Part shown: piece after piece, positions 18,499 through 27,929 of the stretch
Layout: the number at the start of each line of letters is the position of its first letter
Numbering within the stretch: position 1 is the stretch's first letter
Source of the DNA: Clavibacter californiensis
GTDB taxonomy: Bacteria; Actinomycetota; Actinomycetes; Actinomycetales; Microbacteriaceae
Direction of reading: 5' to 3'
Length of the DNA stretch: 64,000 nt
NCBI RefSeq assembly: GCF_021952865.1
Contig: NZ_CP040792.1
Location: 2,604,001 to 2,668,000, forward strand
Translations under genes and position numbers: made by a program
Notes under the pieces: model-generated
The model's input: only the letters and a program-made list of their open reading frames with translations
The model's database searches: none
What the model was told of the DNA's origin: nothing

Positions 18499-19101
18499 CT
18501 AGTAGGGCTGCTGCTCCGGCAGACCCGTGCGCAGCTCGACCGGCAGGTGGCCGAGGTCGTTGTGCACGACGAGCACGGGCGGCTTCGCGGAGCGCACGCG
18601 GATGATGGTGAGGCCGCAGTTGGCCTGGTTGATGCCCATCCACCGCCACTCGGGCGCGTCGAACACGTGCCGTACGAACCAGGCGATGACGAAGTTGTGG
18701 GTGATGAGGAGGTCGTGCCGTTCCCCGCGGGCAGGGGCCAGGAACTCGCTCACCGCGTCCGACATCTGGGCGCTGCCGGCGTCGATCTCCTCCTCGGTGA
18801 CCCCGCCGAAGAACGACTCGAACGCGTGCGGCATGTCCGGCGTGGGCCCGGAGGGGATGCAGTCGAACAGGAGCGACGACGGCTCCGGCTCGATGGCGGG
18901 CATGCGCTCGGCCATGATCGCGGCCGTCTCCTCCGCCCGCGCGAGCGGCGAATGGCGCACGGACGTGAACGGGACGCCGCTCAACCGGTCCGCGATGCAG
19001 TGCGCCTGGCGCTTCCCGCGGCCCGACAGCGGCCCGTCCGGGAGGCCGTGCTCGGCGTCCTGCTGCTCGCCGTGGCGCACGAGGTAGATGTAGTGGGACA
19101 C
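18499..19101 (-). CDS. Histidine phosphatase family protein
   Basis: 200-residue phosphoglycerate-mutase-like phosphatase. The catalytic RHG is at about residues 10-12 (LVRHGEQQD), a second Arg is in SPLARAEET and the distal catalytic His is in LLITHNFVIAW. The GTG start at 19101 has a strong AGGAGG four bases upstream that overlaps the end of the M16 gene, so it is coupled to that gene. The substrate is unknown. Confidence 0.88.
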   Translation of the reverse strand: MSHYIYLVRHGEQQDAEHGLPDGPLSGRGKRQAHCIADRLSGVPFTSVRHSPLARAEETAAIMAERMPAIEPEPSSLLFDCIPSGPTPDMPHAFESFFGGVTEEEIDAGSAQMSDAVSEFLAPARGERHDLLITHNFVIAWFVRHVFDAPEWRWMGINQANCGLTIIRVRSAKPPVLVVHNDLGHLPVELRTGLPEQQPY

Positions 19102-19109
19102 GGTTCCTC

Positions 19110-20465
19110 CTACAGGAGCGCGGGGGTCTCGAGCAGCGGGGCGAACGCGTCGGCGCCGACGGTCCCCACCGCGGCGACCGAGAGCGGTCGGGAGATCAGG
19201 TCGGCCGCGAGGGCGCGGACGTCGTCGGCGGTCACACGGGAGAGGCGGGAGAGCGTCTCGTCGAGGTCGACGTACTCGCCGGTGGTGATCTCCGAGCGCC
19301 CGAGCCGCGACATGCGCGTGTCCGAGTCCTCGAGCGCGAGGGCGGACTGCCCCGAGAGCTGGCCGAAGGCACGCGCCAGCTCCTCCTCGGTGACGTGCTC
19401 CTCGGCGAGCTTCCGGAACTCCTCGACCATGAGGCGCGACACCTGCTCGGCCTTCGCGGCCGTGCATCCGGCGTAGAGGCCGAACACTCCCGCGTCCGAG
19501 TAGGAAGCGCCGAACGAGTAGACGGAGTACGCGAGGCCGCGCTTCTCGCGGACCTCCTGGAACAGGCGCGAGGACATGCCGCCGCCGAGCACCGAGTTGA
19601 GCATGGCGAGGGCGGGCCGCCGGTCGTCGGACGCCGCGAGGCCGGGCACGCCGAGCAGGATGTTGGTCTGCTCGATGGGCCGGTCGACGATGACGAGATC
19701 GCTCCCGCGCGTGATGATCGGCGTGGCGCCGGTGCGGCGCGCGACGGGGGCCGCCACGACGGAGAGATCCCAGCCTGCGCGCTCGAGGCCGGTCGTGACA
19801 CGGGCGACGAGGGCGTCGTGGTCCACGGAGCCCGCCGCCGTGATGACGAGGTCCTGGGGGCGGTAGTTGCGGCGGTAGTGCGCGACGACGGCGTCGCGCT
19901 CGGCGGCCTCGATGTCCTCCGGGCTGCCGCCGATGGGGCGGCCGAGCGGGTGATCCCCCAGCACGGCCTCGAAGAAGCGCTCGCTGACGACGTCGCCCGG
20001 GTCGTCGTCCGCCATGGCGAGCTCCTCGAGGATGACCCCGCGTTCGGTCTCGAACTCCTCGACGTCAATGAGGCTCGAGGTGACCATGTCGGCCAGCACG
20101 TCCACGGCCATGCCGAGGTCGCGATCCTGCACCTTGGCGTAGTAGCAGGTGTACTCCTTGGCGGTGACGGCGTTGTGCTCGCCGCCGACCGCGTCGAAGG
20201 ACACGGCGATGTCGAGGGCCGTGCGCGACGGGGTGCCCTTGAAGAGGAGGTGCTCGAGGAAGTGCGTGGATCCGAGGTCGCCCGGCTGCTCGTCGCGCGA
20301 GCCGACCGCGACCCACATGCCGATCGTGGCGCTGCGACTGCCGGGCACGTCCTCGCTGAGGATCCGCACGCCGGACGGCAGGACCGACCGCCGGACACGG
20401 GCGCCGCCCGTCGACTGCACGGTGAGCTCGGGGAGGTCGAGGGGGAGTTCTACGGCGCGGGACAT
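19110..20465 (-). CDS. M16-family zinc peptidase
   Basis: 451-residue pitrilysin/processing-peptidase-like protein. The zinc motif HFLEH is at residues 68-72, with the downstream glutamate in ETERGVILEE. The second half is the inactive M16C domain (VLGGGMSSRLFQEVREKRGL). In actinobacteria it normally lies straight after pnp; here it is separated from pnp by 4 kb. TAAGGT lies 7 bases before the ATG at 20465, whereas an upstream GTG at 20474 overlaps that element, so I use the ATG. Confidence 0.92.
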   Translation of the reverse strand: MSRAVELPLDLPELTVQSTGGARVRRSVLPSGVRILSEDVPGSRSATIGMWVAVGSRDEQPGDLGSTHFLEHLLFKGTPSRTALDIAVSFDAVGGEHNAVTAKEYTCYYAKVQDRDLGMAVDVLADMVTSSLIDVEEFETERGVILEELAMADDDPGDVVSERFFEAVLGDHPLGRPIGGSPEDIEAAERDAVVAHYRRNYRPQDLVITAAGSVDHDALVARVTTGLERAGWDLSVVAAPVARRTGATPIITRGSDLVIVDRPIEQTNILLGVPGLAASDDRRPALAMLNSVLGGGMSSRLFQEVREKRGLAYSVYSFGASYSDAGVFGLYAGCTAAKAEQVSRLMVEEFRKLAEEHVTEEELARAFGQLSGQSALALEDSDTRMSRLGRSEITTGEYVDLDETLSRLSRVTADDVRALAADLISRPLSVAAVGTVGADAFAPLLETPALL

Positions 20466-20472
20466 CAGCGTC

Positions 20473-20478
20473 ACCTTA
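20473..20478 (-). promoter_or_regulatory. -10 element, M16 peptidase gene
   Basis: TAAGGT, 7 bases before the ATG at 20465; it gives the gene its own promoter independent of pnp. Confidence 0.6.
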
Positions 20479-20528
20479 CGCCACGGGCCCCACGGCGACC
20501 CGGGCGCTGACCGGCACGCGAGAGTGGG

Positions 20529-21419
20529 TCACGGGCATCCTGGTCCGGCGTCCCGCTCCCCGCACGCACCCCCGACAAGCACCGTCGACCCCTCCAGGAC
20601 ACGGATCGTCACCGGCGCGACCTGCACCGGTAGCGTGCCCGGGATCTGCTGCCAGCCACCCCCGTCGAACCGGTAGCTGGGCGAATACGCGATCGTCAGA
20701 GCGACTTGCCGGGCACCGATGGACTCGTACACGTGACTCGTGTCCGTCGGCGTGAAGTCCTGCCGCCCCAACGCCTTCCACGACGCACCAGGCCCCACCA
20801 CCGTCGTACTGGTCCCGTCGCCGTGATCCCACACGAACGACACCGGCACGAATCGCACCTGCGCCGGACGACCCAGCAACTGGCCGTCGACCACCTGCGG
20901 CATCGCGTCGGTGAAAAGGTTCACCGGCGCCCCCACGATCGCCCACCCGTTCGGCTGCGACCGGATCGACGCATCCCGCGGCACGAACTGCGCCACATCC
21001 GCAAGTGACACTGCCGGAACCGCCGCAACGACCGGCATCGGATCCGCCGGCTTGCTCGGTGCCTTCGCCGGCGGCAGGAACGCGTGCTGCCCATCCGCGC
21101 ACAGACCCACACCCGGCACGCACGGCGCATCCACGTCCGCCGCGAGACGATCCCGACGCACGGGCGGCGGCCCCGACGCCCTCTCCGCGTCGTTGGACCC
21201 CTCTGGTCTCTCAGGGCGCGTTGAAGGCTGATCTGCAGGTGCGGACTTGTCATCCCGGGCGTGGATCGACACGCCATCGCCGCGGATGACGCCACCCGTG
21301 CACGGTCCGAAAAGTCCGTGAACAGCGGAGCAGTCCTCAGTCGAGGCTTGAGCCGTGCAGAGGGGAACCCCGACCATGACGACGACCAATGAGAGGCAGA
21401 CGAGTCCTGTCAACCGCAT
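20529..21419 (-). CDS. Secreted PKD-domain-like protein
   Basis: 296 residues. A signal peptide (about 1-25, cut near AQA) is followed by a Pro/Arg-rich segment and then a domain with PKD-like features: VSFVWDHGDGTS, HVYESIGARQVALTIAYS and RFDGGGWQQIPG. Cysteines occur mainly near both ends (four of six in the first half). The gene has more A/T-ending codons than its surroundings. Its ATG lies inside the last bases of the lipoprotein gene, so the two are coupled and probably act together at the cell surface. Function unknown. Confidence 0.75.
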   Translation of the reverse strand: MRLTGLVCLSLVVVMVGVPLCTAQASTEDCSAVHGLFGPCTGGVIRGDGVSIHARDDKSAPADQPSTRPERPEGSNDAERASGPPPVRRDRLAADVDAPCVPGVGLCADGQHAFLPPAKAPSKPADPMPVVAAVPAVSLADVAQFVPRDASIRSQPNGWAIVGAPVNLFTDAMPQVVDGQLLGRPAQVRFVPVSFVWDHGDGTSTTVVGPGASWKALGRQDFTPTDTSHVYESIGARQVALTIAYSPSYRFDGGGWQQIPGTLPVQVAPVTIRVLEGSTVLVGGACGERDAGPGCP

Positions 21420-21988
21420 GCGCGCACGTCCTCATTGCGCACGATGTCGCTGATGCGCCAATGCGCATCTTCGGATCTGACCGCCTTCAGCTGCAACGAG
21501 AGACGCGTGTCTCGCTGAGGGGTGATGTCCTTGCCGTCGCGGTCCAAAAGACGGGCACCGCTTGAGTCAAGACAGGCCTGCCCTGTCATGTACTGGAGTC
21601 CCGCAGGGTCGGTCCCACGGTCAGTCACTTCGAATCCCGACGTCGTCGTTTTGCCTACCTGGCGCTCCCCAGACTGCCGTTCGTCCGCCAACCCCGACTT
21701 CTCGTCGTCCAAGACGTTCCCCGTGAGCAGGTCGGCTAGATCTTGTTCTGTATCTGTATTCGCGTCGAGCTCGACGTACCGCATGAAGACATCGCGGAAC
21801 GCCGCATCGTCCTGCTGCTCCTGCGTCAGCGACGGGGCCGGAGCTGGTGCTGGCTCCGGGGCCGGAGAACCGGCGCATCCGGGGAGGAGCAGGCTCGCGG
21901 CGAGGACGGCCAGCGTCACCGACGCCGCTCCCCCGGGTGGTCGCAACTGGATGCGTGGTCGCAGCGGCATGTGCGGTCGCTCGTGCAA
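21410..21988 (-). CDS. Putative lipoprotein paired with the PKD-like protein
   Basis: 192 residues with a lipobox LLPGC (Cys at about 38) after a hydrophobic stretch, then a Pro/Ala linker and a soluble domain of about 140 residues with two more cysteines. The TTG start at 21988 has a strong GGGGGAG six bases upstream; the in-frame ATG at 21970 has no clear RBS. Codons such as AAT, ACA, GAA, CAA and CTA are frequent compared with neighbours, suggesting a different origin. No known family is recognised. Confidence 0.72.
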   Translation of the reverse strand: MHERPHMPLRPRIQLRPPGGAASVTLAVLAASLLLPGCAGSPAPEPAPAPAPSLTQEQQDDAAFRDVFMRYVELDANTDTEQDLADLLTGNVLDDEKSGLADERQSGERQVGKTTTSGFEVTDRGTDPAGLQYMTGQACLDSSGARLLDRDGKDITPQRDTRLSLQLKAVRSEDAHWRISDIVRNEDVRACG

Positions 21989-22144
21989 GCTCGTCTCCCC
22001 CGGGCAGTGCGGAACCCGCGCGAGAAAGCGGGCGCAGGAGCGCCGGGCATCGCGGGTCCAGGAAAGGTAGCGGCGGAGAGGCGCACGCCACCGGCGGACT
22101 CCACATGACGGGGAGGGAGGGCGGGCGCGACGCCCTGGGGACGA

Positions 22145-23284
22145 CTACTCGGACGCGCGGTCGAGCCGGGCCACGTCGTGGCGCGAGAGCTGGACGTGGG
22201 CCGCCTGCACCAGGTCGTGCACCTGCTCCGGTCGGCTCGCGCTCGCGACCGGCGCGACGATGCCCGGCTTGGCGAGGAGCCACGCCAGCGCGATCGTCGC
22301 GACGCTCGTCGAGTGGTGCTCCGCGATCTCGTCGAGGGCGGTGAGCACGCGGAGGCCGCGTCGGGTGAGGTACTTGGCGGCCCGCGCCCCGCGGGCACCC
22401 TCGCGCACGGAGTCGCGCGTGCGGTACTTGCCCGTCAGGAACCCGTTGGCGAGCGCGAAGTACGGCATCACCGCGAGCTGCTGGCCGCGGACGACGTCGA
22501 GGAACGACGACTCGTAGGGCGTGCGGTTGACGAGGTTGTAGTGCGTCTGCAAGGCGACGAACCGCGGTGCGTCGTACAGGCCGCCCATGATCCGCGCGTG
22601 CAGCAGGCGCTCGGCGGCGTAGTTCGACGCCGCGAGGTGCCGGACCTTGCCCGACGCGATCAGGCGACCGGCGGCGGCGAGGCTCTCCTCGAGCGGCACG
22701 TCGATGTCGTCCCAGTGGAAGTAGAGGATGTCGATGAAGTCCGTGCCGAGCCGCGACAGGCTGGCGTCGACGGCGCGCTCGATGCGGGATCCGCCGAGGC
22801 CGGGGAAGTCCTCGCTCTTGCCGATCTTGGTGGCGACGACCATGGAGTCGCGGTTGCGGCGCTCGCGCATCCACGAGCCGATCATGTGCTCGCTGCGGCC
22901 GCTCGCGTAGGAGTCGGCGGTGTCGATGAAGTTTCCGCCCGCCTCCTGGTACGTGTCGAGGATGGCGGTTGCGTCCTCCGCGCCGGCGGTCCAGCCGAAG
23001 ACGTTGCCGCCGAGCGCGAGCGGGAAGACGCGGAGGTCGGTGTCGCCGATGGCGCGGCGGCGGGCCGGCTGCGGGATGCTCCCGCCGGTGCGCAGGCCGG
23101 GCTCCGCGGCGGAGGCCTCGAGGACGAGGGCGCCGGCGGCCTGGACGGTGGTCTCGACGATGCCGCCTGGCCGGGTCGTCGCGCCGGTGGGGCGCGAGAG
23201 GCGCGGGACGAGCGATCCCCCGCGACGGCGGCGCGGCTGCGATCCGGGCATGACGTCGGAGGCGGAGGGAGGGGACGTCGTCAC
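22145..23284 (-). CDS. Aldo/keto reductase
   Basis: 379 residues. The catalytic tetrad can be placed: Asp and Tyr in FIDTADSYASG, Lys in VVATKIGKSE, His in ILYFHWDD. The core starts only near residue 76 (RRAIGDTDLRVFPLALGG), so there is an N-terminal extension of about 70 residues of low complexity. The GTG at 23284 is 6 bases after TATCCT, which supports the long form; ATG at 23251 is an alternative. Substrate unknown; probably NADP-dependent. Confidence 0.88.
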   Translation of the reverse strand: MTTSPPSASDVMPGSQPRRRRGGSLVPRLSRPTGATTRPGGIVETTVQAAGALVLEASAAEPGLRTGGSIPQPARRRAIGDTDLRVFPLALGGNVFGWTAGAEDATAILDTYQEAGGNFIDTADSYASGRSEHMIGSWMRERRNRDSMVVATKIGKSEDFPGLGGSRIERAVDASLSRLGTDFIDILYFHWDDIDVPLEESLAAAGRLIASGKVRHLAASNYAAERLLHARIMGGLYDAPRFVALQTHYNLVNRTPYESSFLDVVRGQQLAVMPYFALANGFLTGKYRTRDSVREGARGARAAKYLTRRGLRVLTALDEIAEHHSTSVATIALAWLLAKPGIVAPVASASRPEQVHDLVQAAHVQLSRHDVARLDRASE

Positions 23285-23290
23285 ACTCCG

Positions 23291-23296
23291 AGGATA
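23291..23296 (-). promoter_or_regulatory. -10 element, aldo/keto reductase gene
   Basis: TATCCT, 6 bases before the GTG at 23284; leaderless layout. Confidence 0.5.
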
Positions 23297-23416
23297 CCGC
23301 CCAGCAGGCGAAAGGTTTGCGCACCAAGGAAATGCGCGCGCCGGTGTTCGCCTCCGGGACATGGGCTGCTCAGCGACCGTCCGAATGCGGGCGATCGAGA
23401 CGGCGACCCCGCCGGA

Positions 23417-23450
23417 AGGGGTGCCGCGATCCCCCGACCCCGGCACCCCT
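23417..23450. repeat. Inverted repeat in a 406-base divergent intergenic region
   Basis: A perfect 10-bp inverted repeat (AGGGGTGCCG) with a 14-base loop lies in the gap 23285-23691 between two divergent genes. Apart from this and the promoters I see nothing in the gap; reading frames across it lack coding character. Confidence 0.5.
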
Positions 23451-23691
23451 CGGCGGTCTGCATCCCCCGATGCGTCCCCCGGAAGCGGGCGATCATGTGG
23501 ACCTGCCCGCATCGACAACGGTAGCCAAGGGCCCTCGTCGGGACCCAGACCCCTCTTCGGGGGCATTGTCGCCGCGCGCTCGTCCCGCGAGGTCCGGGGA
23601 GACCTCTTCGCGGTCGGGGCGGGACGATCCCGGCCGCTCCACGTCCGGCCGTGCGAGGCTGGGGAGGTCAGCACCACCGAGAGGAACCCAC

Positions 23692-24222
23692 GTGCCCAAC
23701 GACCCGCTCCACCGCCTGCCGGATGCCGCCCCCTTCCACCTCACCAGCCCCGACTTCGCCGACGGGGCAGCGCTGCCCCAGTCCGCGCGCGGTGCCGGAC
23801 AGGGCGGCGAGGACCGGTCCCCCACCCTCACGTGGACGGGCGCGCCCGCCGCGACCCGCAGCTACGTGCTCACCGCGTACGACCCCGACGCCCCGACCGG
23901 CAGCGGGTTCTGGCACTGGGCGGTGCGCGGGATCCCCGCGTCCACCACGGCGCTGCCCGCCGGTGCCGGCGATCCGGATTCGGGTCTCCTGCCCGAGGGC
24001 GCCGTGACCCTGCACAACGACGCGCGCGCGACGGGCTTCTTCGGGGCGACGCCGCCCGCGGGTCACGGCACGCACCGATACTTCTTCACCGTCACCGCGC
24101 TCGACGTGGAGTCGCTGGACATCCCGGAGGGCGCGACCCCCGCGATGCTCGGCTTCCTGATGCTCCCCCACGTGATCGGGCGCGCCCAGCTCATGGGCAC
24201 CGCGATCAACGTCGCGGACTGA
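23692..24222 (+). CDS. YbhB/YbcL family (PEBP-like) protein
   Basis: 176-residue phosphatidylethanolamine-binding-protein fold. Both family signatures are present: YDPDAPTGSGFWHW (about residues 60-75) and GHGTHRYFFTVTALD. Bacterial members may bind small anionic ligands or inhibit kinases; the role here is unknown. GTG start with GAGAGGAA upstream. Followed after 22 bases by a small membrane protein on the same strand. Confidence 0.88.
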   Translation: MPNDPLHRLPDAAPFHLTSPDFADGAALPQSARGAGQGGEDRSPTLTWTGAPAATRSYVLTAYDPDAPTGSGFWHWAVRGIPASTTALPAGAGDPDSGLLPEGAVTLHNDARATGFFGATPPAGHGTHRYFFTVTALDVESLDIPEGATPAMLGFLMLPHVIGRAQLMGTAINVAD

Positions 24223-24244
24223 GCGACCGGATCGAGGCGACGAC

Positions 24245-24631
24245 GTGACCGACGAGGGCGGCCGACCGGCGTCGGGCGAGGGCGACGACGCCCGCGCCCG
24301 TCGGCGGCGCCTCGTGCTGGTCCTCGCGGTGATCGCCGCCGTCCTGGTGATCGCCGGGGTCATCGCGGCGCTCACGCTGTCGCAGGGCGACGGCGAGCAG
24401 GTGCCGCCCGTCCCGACCACCGGCGAGCCCGGCACCACGCCCGACGTCACGCCGTCGTCGCCGGCTCCCGACCCGACGTCGTCACCGGCTCGGGCGCCGG
24501 CTCCGGCTCCGGCCGAGCCGGCGCCGACGCCCGCACCGAGCCCGACCGCGGATCCCACGCCGTCACCGTCTCTCTCCGCGCCGCCCGCGCAGGACGTGCC
24601 GTACCCGACGGATCCGGACGACGGGAAGTAG
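24245..24631 (+). CDS. Small single-pass membrane protein with Pro-rich tail
   Basis: 128 residues: a short charged start, one membrane segment at about 21-44 (LVLVLAVIAAVLVIAGVIAA) and then about 80 residues of Pro/Ala/Thr/Ser-rich low complexity. Probably anchored in the membrane with the tail outside. GTG start. No family is recognised, but the G+C-rich coding pattern and a terminator straight after it support a real gene. Confidence 0.6.
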   Translation: MTDEGGRPASGEGDDARARRRRLVLVLAVIAAVLVIAGVIAALTLSQGDGEQVPPVPTTGEPGTTPDVTPSSPAPDPTSSPARAPAPAPAEPAPTPAPSPTADPTPSPSLSAPPAQDVPYPTDPDDGK

Positions 24632-24643
24632 CCCGCAGACGAC

Positions 24644-24677
24644 GGATGCCCGCCCCACCGAGGTGGGACGGGCATCC
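24644..24677. terminator. Bidirectional terminator between convergent genes
   Basis: Stem of 9 bp (GGATGCCCG) extended by 6 bp (CCCACC) with one mismatch, followed on the plus strand by GGTTTGTTC. It serves the plus-strand gene before it and pnp from the other side. Confidence 0.75.
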
Positions 24678-24703
24678 GGTTTGTTCGGGTGCTGCGGCGG
24701 GGA

Positions 24704-26977
24704 CTAGCCCTCCGCAGGCGCCTCGGAGCCGTGGCTCGCGGCGTCGCGGCCCTCCTGATCGGCGGCCTCCTCCATCACGGGAGCGAGCGACAGCTTGCCG
24801 CGGTCGTCGATCTTGGTGATCTCCACCAGGATCTTCTGGCCGACCCCGAGCACGTCCTCGACGTTCTCGACGCGCTTGCCGCCGGCGAGCTTGCGGACCT
24901 CGCTGATGTGCAGCAGGCCGTCCTTGCCGGGGAGCAGCGAGACGAAGGCGCCGAACGTCGCGATCTTGACGACGGTGCCGAGGAAGGACTCGCCGACCTC
25001 GGGGTTCGTCGGGTTCGCGATGGCGTTGACCTGCGCACGCGCGGCCTCAGCCGACGGGCCGTCGACGGCGCCGATGTAGACGGTGCCGTCCTCCTCGATG
25101 GAGATGTCAGCGCCGGTCTCGTCCTGGATGGCGTTGATCGTCTTGCCCTTGGGGCCGATGAGCTCGCCGATCTTGTCGACGGGGATGTTGACCGAGATCA
25201 CGCGAGGCGCGGTCGGGGCCATCTCGTCGGGACCGTCGATGGCCTGGTTCAGCACGCCGAGGATGGCCGTGCGGGCCTCCTTCGCCTGCTTGAGCGCGCC
25301 GTCGAGGACCGAGGTCGGGATGCCGTCGAGCTTCGTGTCCAGCTGGATGGCCGTGACGAACTCCGACGTGCCGGCGACCTTGAAGTCCATGTCGCCGAGC
25401 GCGTCCTCCGCGCCCAGGATGTCGGTCAGGGCCGCGTAGCGGACCTGGCCGTCGACGGTGTCGGACACGAGGCCCATGGCGATGCCGGCGACGGGCGCGC
25501 GCAGCGGCACACCCGCGTTCAGCAGCGACAGGGTCGAGGCGCAGACGGAGCCCATCGACGTGGATCCGTTGGACCCGAGGGCCTCGGACACCTGGCGGAT
25601 CGCGTAGGGGAAGTCCTCGCGGCTCGGCAGCACCGGCACGAGGGCGCGCTCGGCGAGGAAGCCGTGCCCGATCTCGCGACGCTTCGGCGACCCGACGCGA
25701 CCGGTCTCACCGGTGGAGTAGGGCGGGAAGTTGTAGTGGTGCAGGTAGCGCTTCTTCGTGATGGGGCTCAGCGAGTCGATCTGCTGCTCCATCTTGAGCA
25801 TGTTCAGCGTGGTGACGCCCAGGATCTGGGTCTCGCCGCGCTGGAAGATGGCCGACCCGTGGACGCGCGGGATGACCTGCACCTCGGCGTCGAGCGGGCG
25901 GATGTCGGCGAGGCCGCGGCCGTCCATGCGGATGCCGTCGCGGAGGATCCGGCCGCGGACGACCGTCTTCGTGACGGACTTGTACGCCGCGGAGAACTCG
26001 GTGAGCGTGGACTGCGGCAGCTCGCCGGCCTCGACCTTGGCGGCCACGGCCTCCTTGGTGCGGGTCTTCAGTGCGTCGTCCGCGTCCTGGCGCTCGATCT
26101 TGTCGGCGATCTGGTACACGGTGCCCAGCTCGTCGAGGGCGAGCGCGCTGACGGCGTCGTAGGTCTCCTGCGCGTAGGGCAGGAAGACCGGGTAGTCGAC
26201 CGTCGGCTTCGCGGCCTGCTGCGCGAGCGAGGCCTGCGCGGCGACGAGCTGGCGGATGAACGGCTTCGCGGCCTCGAGTCCCTGCGCGACGACGGCCTCG
26301 TCGGGCTTCGTGGCGCCGCCCTGGATGAGGTCCCAGGCACCCTCGGTGGCCTCGGCCTCGACCATCATGATCGCGACGTCCTCGTTGCCCGCGGAGTCGG
26401 TGACGACGCGGCCGGCGACGGTGATGTCGAAGACGGCCTCCTTGAGCTGCGAGTGCTTCGGGAAGGCGACCCACTGGTCGCCGATGAGCGCGAGGCGCAC
26501 ACCCGCGATGGGGCCGGAGAACGGGATGCCCGAGAGCATGGAGGAGGCGCTCGCCGCGTTGATGGCGAGGCTGTCGTAGAACTCGTCCGGCGCGATGCTG
26601 AGGACGGTGATGACGACCTGGACCTCGTTGCGGAGGCCCGTGATGAACGACGGGCGCAGCGGCCGGTCGATGAGGCGGCAGACGAGGATCGCCTCGGTGG
26701 AGGGGCGGCCCTCGCGGCGGAAGAACGAGCCGGGGATCTTGCCCGCGGCGTAGCTGCGCTCCTCGACGTCGATGGTCAGGGGGAAGAAGTCGAAGTTGTC
26801 CTTCGGGTGCTTGCCCACCGAGGTGGCGGACAGCAGCATCGTGTCCTCGTCGAGGTACGCGGCGACCGCGCCCTGCGCCTGCTGCGCGAGGCGGCCGGCC
26901 TCGAACCGGACCGTGCGCGTTCCGTACTTGCCGTTGTCGAGGACTGCCTCGGCGAACTTGATCTCTGGACCTTCCAT
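24704..26977 (-). CDS. pnp: Polyribonucleotide nucleotidyltransferase (PNPase)
   Basis: Phosphorolytic 3'-exonuclease. 757 residues with two RNase PH-like cores (first about 20-230; second about 350-570, with [14 protein letters not shown]), a KH domain ([14 protein letters not shown]) and a C-terminal S1 domain ([26 protein letters not shown]). The ATG at 26977 starts [10 protein letters not shown]. The mRNA leader appears long, about 320 bases from the likely -10 at 27302-27307, as expected for an autoregulated pnp. Confidence 0.96.
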   Translation of the reverse strand: MEGPEIKFAEAVLDNGKYGTRTVRFEAGRLAQQAQGAVAAYLDEDTMLLSATSVGKHPKDNFDFFPLTIDVEERSYAAGKIPGSFFRREGRPSTEAILVCRLIDRPLRPSFITGLRNEVQVVITVLSIAPDEFYDSLAINAASASSMLSGIPFSGPIAGVRLALIGDQWVAFPKHSQLKEAVFDITVAGRVVTDSAGNEDVAIMMVEAEATEGAWDLIQGGATKPDEAVVAQGLEAAKPFIRQLVAAQASLAQQAAKPTVDYPVFLPYAQETYDAVSALALDELGTVYQIADKIERQDADDALKTRTKEAVAAKVEAGELPQSTLTEFSAAYKSVTKTVVRGRILRDGIRMDGRGLADIRPLDAEVQVIPRVHGSAIFQRGETQILGVTTLNMLKMEQQIDSLSPITKKRYLHHYNFPPYSTGETGRVGSPKRREIGHGFLAERALVPVLPSREDFPYAIRQVSEALGSNGSTSMGSVCASTLSLLNAGVPLRAPVAGIAMGLVSDTVDGQVRYAALTDILGAEDALGDMDFKVAGTSEFVTAIQLDTKLDGIPTSVLDGALKQAKEARTAILGVLNQAIDGPDEMAPTAPRVISVNIPVDKIGELIGPKGKTINAIQDETGADISIEEDGTVYIGAVDGPSAEAARAQVNAIANPTNPEVGESFLGTVVKIATFGAFVSLLPGKDGLLHISEVRKLAGGKRVENVEDVLGVGQKILVEITKIDDRGKLSLAPVMEEAADQEGRDAASHGSEAPAEG

Positions 26978-27381
26978 TGAGGTCTCTCTCCTTCGTGTTG
27001 CGCCTCTCGGCGACGCCCGTCGGGCGCTCGTCCTGCATCCCGTGTGGATGCGGACCTCCTGCGACAGAGGAGGAGCGGGCGAGGCGACACCGCGGCGCCC
27101 GCCTGATGCGGATCCCGGGTGCACGTGCGCGGCTGGTTCCGCTCGCCGACCGGTGGCCGACGGCGGCGGGCGCATGTCTGGCCATCAGTGGGAATGCTCC
27201 GAGCGACTCGGAATACCACCACCAACGACCAGCTCCTGCCGGCCAGCTCCATCTGTCGTGATCGCATCGTGACGCTGGGCGTCCGCTGGATCACTTCGGA
27301 CATGGTAGCACCCGGCCCCTCTCGGGCCCGGGATGGCGGGGATCGCCGGGTGTCGGGCGGACGACGCTCCCGTGAACGACG
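26978..27381 (-). promoter_or_regulatory. Long pnp leader and promoter region
   Basis: This gene-free stretch of about 400 bases holds the pnp RBS (AAGGAG, 10 bases before the ATG) and, at 27302-27307, the minus-strand hexamer TACCAT as a likely -10. Frames across it look like out-of-frame readings. No known leader motif is recognised. Confidence 0.45.
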
Positions 27382-27414
27382 GACGGGCCGCCACCCGGAG
27401 GGTGACGGCCCGTC
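27382..27414 (-). terminator. rpsO terminator
   Basis: Stem GACGGGCCG (9 bp) plus inner CACCC/GGGTG pairing, 40 bases after the rpsO stop. Confidence 0.75.
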
Positions 27415-27453
27415 TGCTTCGCGATACGTGCGATCAGCGACGCGTGATGCGTG

Positions 27454-27723
27454 TCAGCGGCGGATGCCCAGGCGCGCGATCAGGGCGCGGTAGCGCTCGA
27501 TGTCGACGTTGGACAGGTAGCCGAGGAGACGGCGACGCTGGCCGACCAGGAGGAGCAGGCCACGACGCGTGTGGTGGTCGTGCTTGTGCTCCTTGAGGTG
27601 CTCGGTGAGGCCCGTGATCCGCTTGGTGAGGAGCGCGATCTGCACCTCGGGGGATCCGGTGTCACCGGGGTGGGTCGCGTACTCGTCGATGATCGCCTTC
27701 TTGACGTCTGCTTCCAGAGCCAT
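27454..27723 (-). CDS. rpsO: 30S ribosomal protein S15
   Basis: 89 residues, the standard length, with the S15 signature segments [30 protein letters not shown] and RRRLLGYL. Binds 16S rRNA early in small-subunit assembly. The start is ATG at 27723; the reading could extend upstream but without S15 similarity. It lies upstream of pnp, the usual order, with its own terminator in between. Confidence 0.97.
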   Translation of the reverse strand: MALEADVKKAIIDEYATHPGDTGSPEVQIALLTKRITGLTEHLKEHKHDHHTRRGLLLLVGQRRRLLGYLSNVDIERYRALIARLGIRR

Positions 27724-27814
27724 GTGATGATCCCCTCTCGTGTTCGTTGCGCGGCGCCCGTCACAGGATGTGCGAGCTCTCTTGATCCGCGGCCGTTCAG
27801 ACGGCAACCGCACG

Positions 27815-27820
27815 AGCATA
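27815..27820 (-). promoter_or_regulatory. -10 element, rpsO
   Basis: TATGCT preceded by TGG (extended -10 style), about 90 bases before the rpsO ATG, leaving a leader where S15 could act on its own mRNA. Confidence 0.5.
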
Positions 27821-27929
27821 CCAGAGGGGGAGGACCGCACCCGCGGACGGACGGGCGCCGCGCGCGGGGGCGGCGTCGATGATCTCGGCTAGCGTGGAAA
27901 TCCACTCTAGAGAGACGACGCAGCGACAC

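Noticed and set aside
21620-21660. tRNA-like TTCGAATCCC string
   Set aside because: No acceptor stem or cloverleaf; it lies inside the lipoprotein gene.
24689-26980. 763-residue open frame on the plus strand over pnp
   Set aside because: Exact antisense of pnp with Asp/Leu/Arg-rich composition; no domain.
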